NCBI GenBank assembly: GCA_013151555.1
Contig: JAADIA010000085.1
Span: forward strand, 1-18,085
DNA: 18,085 nt
From: Nitrospirota bacterium
Lineage (GTDB): Bacteria > NPL-UPA2 > JAADIA01
Direction of reading: 5' to 3'
Position 1 is the stretch's first letter; each line of letters starts with the position of its first letter. The position numbers and the translations under genes were made by a program. This document shows positions 16,457-18,085 of this stretch, one piece after another. The notes below the pieces were generated by a model that was not told the DNA's origin, ran no database searches, and worked only from the letters and a program-made list of their open reading frames with translations.

Positions 16457-16834
16457 ATGAAGAAGAGAAAAGAAAAAGAAGAAAAAATATTAGAGAAAGA
16501 TATAGAGGAGTTCCTTAAAGAAAAGGAAACAATTAGAAATATTATTGGCCGGATCGGAGGTAAAGCTACCTTTGCAAATAAAGCAATGAACTTCTTTTGG
16601 CTGGTAGCAGTAATAGTTACGTTTATCATTTCTATTTTTATGCAAAATACGCCCCGGCTCATAATGATAGAGGTAGGAATATTCCTGATTTCTCTTAAGG
16701 TGGTTTATTATTTTCACTGCCAAGCAAGGGTAAACCATTTCCAGTTCTGGATTCTTTCCTCAATTGAGTGGCGGATAAACGAAATTGTGAAAAAACTTAA
16801 TGATTTAACTGAGGAAAGTGAAGAAAAAGAATAA
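16457..16834 (+). CDS. Small two-helix membrane protein of unknown function
   Basis: This is a 125-aa protein on the opposite strand to all its neighbours. It has a highly charged Lys/Glu N-terminus (1-25, likely coiled coil), two hydrophobic helices (about 46-61 and 68-86), and a C-terminal part that ends in an acidic tail (EESEEKE). Both termini should lie on the same side, probably cytoplasmic. GAAGGG precedes the ATG by 8 nt and a sigma70-type promoter lies upstream, so the gene is likely real and expressed. I do not recognise a family. It stands between the end of the Hyf-like gene and the divergent pyk gene. Its size and shape would suit an accessory or regulatory subunit, but no function is claimed. 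No terminator is seen in the 213 bp after it (16835-17047), which appear empty. Confidence 0.75.
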   Translation: MKKRKEKEEKILEKDIEEFLKEKETIRNIIGRIGGKATFANKAMNFFWLVAVIVTFIISIFMQNTPRLIMIEVGIFLISLKVVYYFHCQARVNHFQFWILSSIEWRINEIVKKLNDLTEESEEKE

Positions 16835-17047
16835 AACAGACAAAAAATACCGGTTAAGAAGATAAACAGGCCCGTTTGACAAAGCTCAGTATTAACCTTG
16901 ACCAGTATTGCTCTCAGATACCTTCGTTGACTCCCCCTCAACTTCTTAGAAATTTACCACATTGTGTTTGTTTATCAAGCGGCGGCTTCGCCACGAAATA
17001 ATGCCTTCTACATCAGTAATCCCCCGCTGTGCCGCAAACCTAAGGCC

Positions 17048-18085
17048 TTAAAAAATCTGTCCTATTACCAGAAGAAGGACTAAACCGATAAGGACATAGG
17101 CAGCATAAATGTTCACACTGCCGACATGCATACTTCCAATCAGGCCGGCCGTACTCCTGAGTATTTTGACTAAGGGCTGTAAAATCAGGCGCTCCACTAC
17201 ATGCGTCTCCCTCCTCTCCTTCTCAATGGCCAGCCGGAAGTGTTCGGCTACCGCCGACTTTGTTTCTTCCGCCACCGTAGGATGGAAAACAGCCTCGAAG
17301 ATTACCCGGACCGGATTGGAGAACCCCGTTGCCGTATAGGTCATCGCGGGAAGCTGTCGCCGCAGTCCGCCGTTCCAGGCCGGCCGTTTCCTCACCTTGC
17401 GTGTCCTCGTAAAAATCCGGACCAGAACAAATGTCCCTCCCAGCAGTAACAGCAAAGCCACAATAGTATAAGAGGTTGACATGGCATAGACTACAGGATT
17501 GCTTTCACCGCCCCGGTGCAGGATCACAAGACCTCGTCCGGGAAGGATGTCTTTTCCAACTTGAGCTCCAAGATTGTGGAATTCCGAGATAAAGTCCTTG
17601 TTAAATTTGGGAGTGCCTCTACCCGCGGTAAAGAAAGGCGGCACAAGTTCATCGATAGAACTTGTCCGGACAAGAGGAGTTACGGTACGATTAAGGACCG
17701 GGATAATATAAGTAGGAAGAATGCCGGCGATAAGGCAAAGAGAAGCAAGAAAAGCCATCGCCGTTCTCATCGACCAGGGTAATTCGACGGCCTTGCGGGC
17801 TGTTTCCGAGCGGCTTATGCCTAAGAAGCTCATAGCAAAGGCCTTGACAAAACAGGTGACCGCCAGACCTGCGGTTAAGGCCAGGGCTGCACCCGAGAGG
17901 GCAAAAACAATTTTTACGGGGGCGGACTGCAGGGTTACGCTACGCAGCAGCGTCTGCAGCGTCAGCCATTCGCTGACAAAGCCGTTGAACGGGGGAAGGG
18001 CAGCGATAGAGAGAGCACCCACGAGAAAGAAAAGTCCGGTCCAGGGCATAGCCTTGATTAACCCTCCCAGGCGGTCCATATTACG
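17048..18085 (-). CDS. HyfB/NuoL-like proton-conducting membrane subunit, C-terminal part (5' end outside the window)
   Basis: About 345 residues are present. The frame stays open through the window edge, so the Met at 18079 is internal. The sequence begins at the conserved region GGLIKAMPWTGLFFLVGALSIAALPPFNGFVSEWL, a core membrane stretch of the complex-I antiporter family; FVSEW is typical of hydrogenase-4/formate-hydrogenlyase HyfB and relatives. Several more helices follow, then a cytoplasmic or linker region with TYTATGFSNPVRVIFEAVFHP, also typical of HyfB, and a last helix (YVLIGLVLLLVIGQIF). Complete HyfB proteins are about 650-680 aa, so roughly half is missing. It would be a proton or sodium channel subunit of a membrane hydrogenase or dehydrogenase complex. 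No Hyf-like gene follows it; the next 213 bp are empty, so it appears to be the last gene of its operon in this genome. Confidence 0.85.
   Translation of the reverse strand, partial: RNMDRLGGLIKAMPWTGLFFLVGALSIAALPPFNGFVSEWLTLQTLLRSVTLQSAPVKIVFALSGAALALTAGLAVTCFVKAFAMSFLGISRSETARKAVELPWSMRTAMAFLASLCLIAGILPTYIIPVLNRTVTPLVRTSSIDELVPPFFTAGRGTPKFNKDFISEFHNLGAQVGKDILPGRGLVILHRGGESNPVVYAMSTSYTIVALLLLLGGTFVLVRIFTRTRKVRKRPAWNGGLRRQLPAMTYTATGFSNPVRVIFEAVFHPTVAEETKSAVAEHFRLAIEKERRETHVVERLILQPLVKILRSTAGLIGSMHVGSVNIYAAYVLIGLVLLLVIGQIF

Overview
The window is a dense bacterial segment with short intergenic gaps. Almost every gene lies on the minus strand; the only clear exception is one small membrane-protein gene at 16457-16834. 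No rRNA, tRNA, CRISPR array, insertion sequence or phage gene was seen. The gene content is lower glycolysis, a Hyf/complex-I-like antiporter subunit, a plasma-membrane-type H+-ATPase and a DUF6062 protein. This suggests an anaerobic or fermentative, probably uncultured bacterium, but the phylum cannot be fixed from the sequence alone. Base composition changes along the window: sampled lines of the 3036-5930 block are clearly AT-rich (about 22-43% GC), while the ATPase and glycolytic genes are about 50% or higher.

The layout is given in the direction of minus-strand transcription, from high to low coordinates. (1) 18085-17048 is the C-terminal half of a HyfB/NuoL-like proton-conducting subunit, running in from outside. 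(2) 17047-16131 holds a divergent plus-strand gene for a 125-aa two-helix membrane protein with a near-consensus sigma70 promoter, and the leader of pyk with a dyad and an 11-bp tandem repeat. (3) 16130-12187 is a glycolytic run pyk-eno-pfk; the phosphofructokinase has the Gly/Lys active-site combination. (4) 12091-10216 encodes a duplicated Cys/His DUF6062 protein and a secreted alpha/beta hydrolase. (5) 10120-5971 encodes a P3A H+-ATPase, a small PII-like protein and an APC-type amino-acid permease. (6) 5927-217 encodes a divergent DedA protein, a GT4 glycosyltransferase, a membrane-anchored metallophosphoesterase, an MFS transporter and a PAP2-LssY phosphatase. (7) 84-1 is the start of another, unidentified protein.

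The genes suggest two working themes, both inferred. In the first, glycolytic ATP could feed the P3A proton pump, whose proton gradient could drive the APC permease, with the PII-like protein as a possible sensor. In the second, the DedA-GT4-phosphoesterase-MFS-PAP2/LssY run resembles a membrane lipid or lipid-linked-sugar handling cassette. The items most worth following up are the ATPase/PII-like/permease unit, the DedA-to-PAP2-LssY cassette, the DUF6062 duplication with two 8-nt homopolymer tracts in its linker, and the pyk leader.
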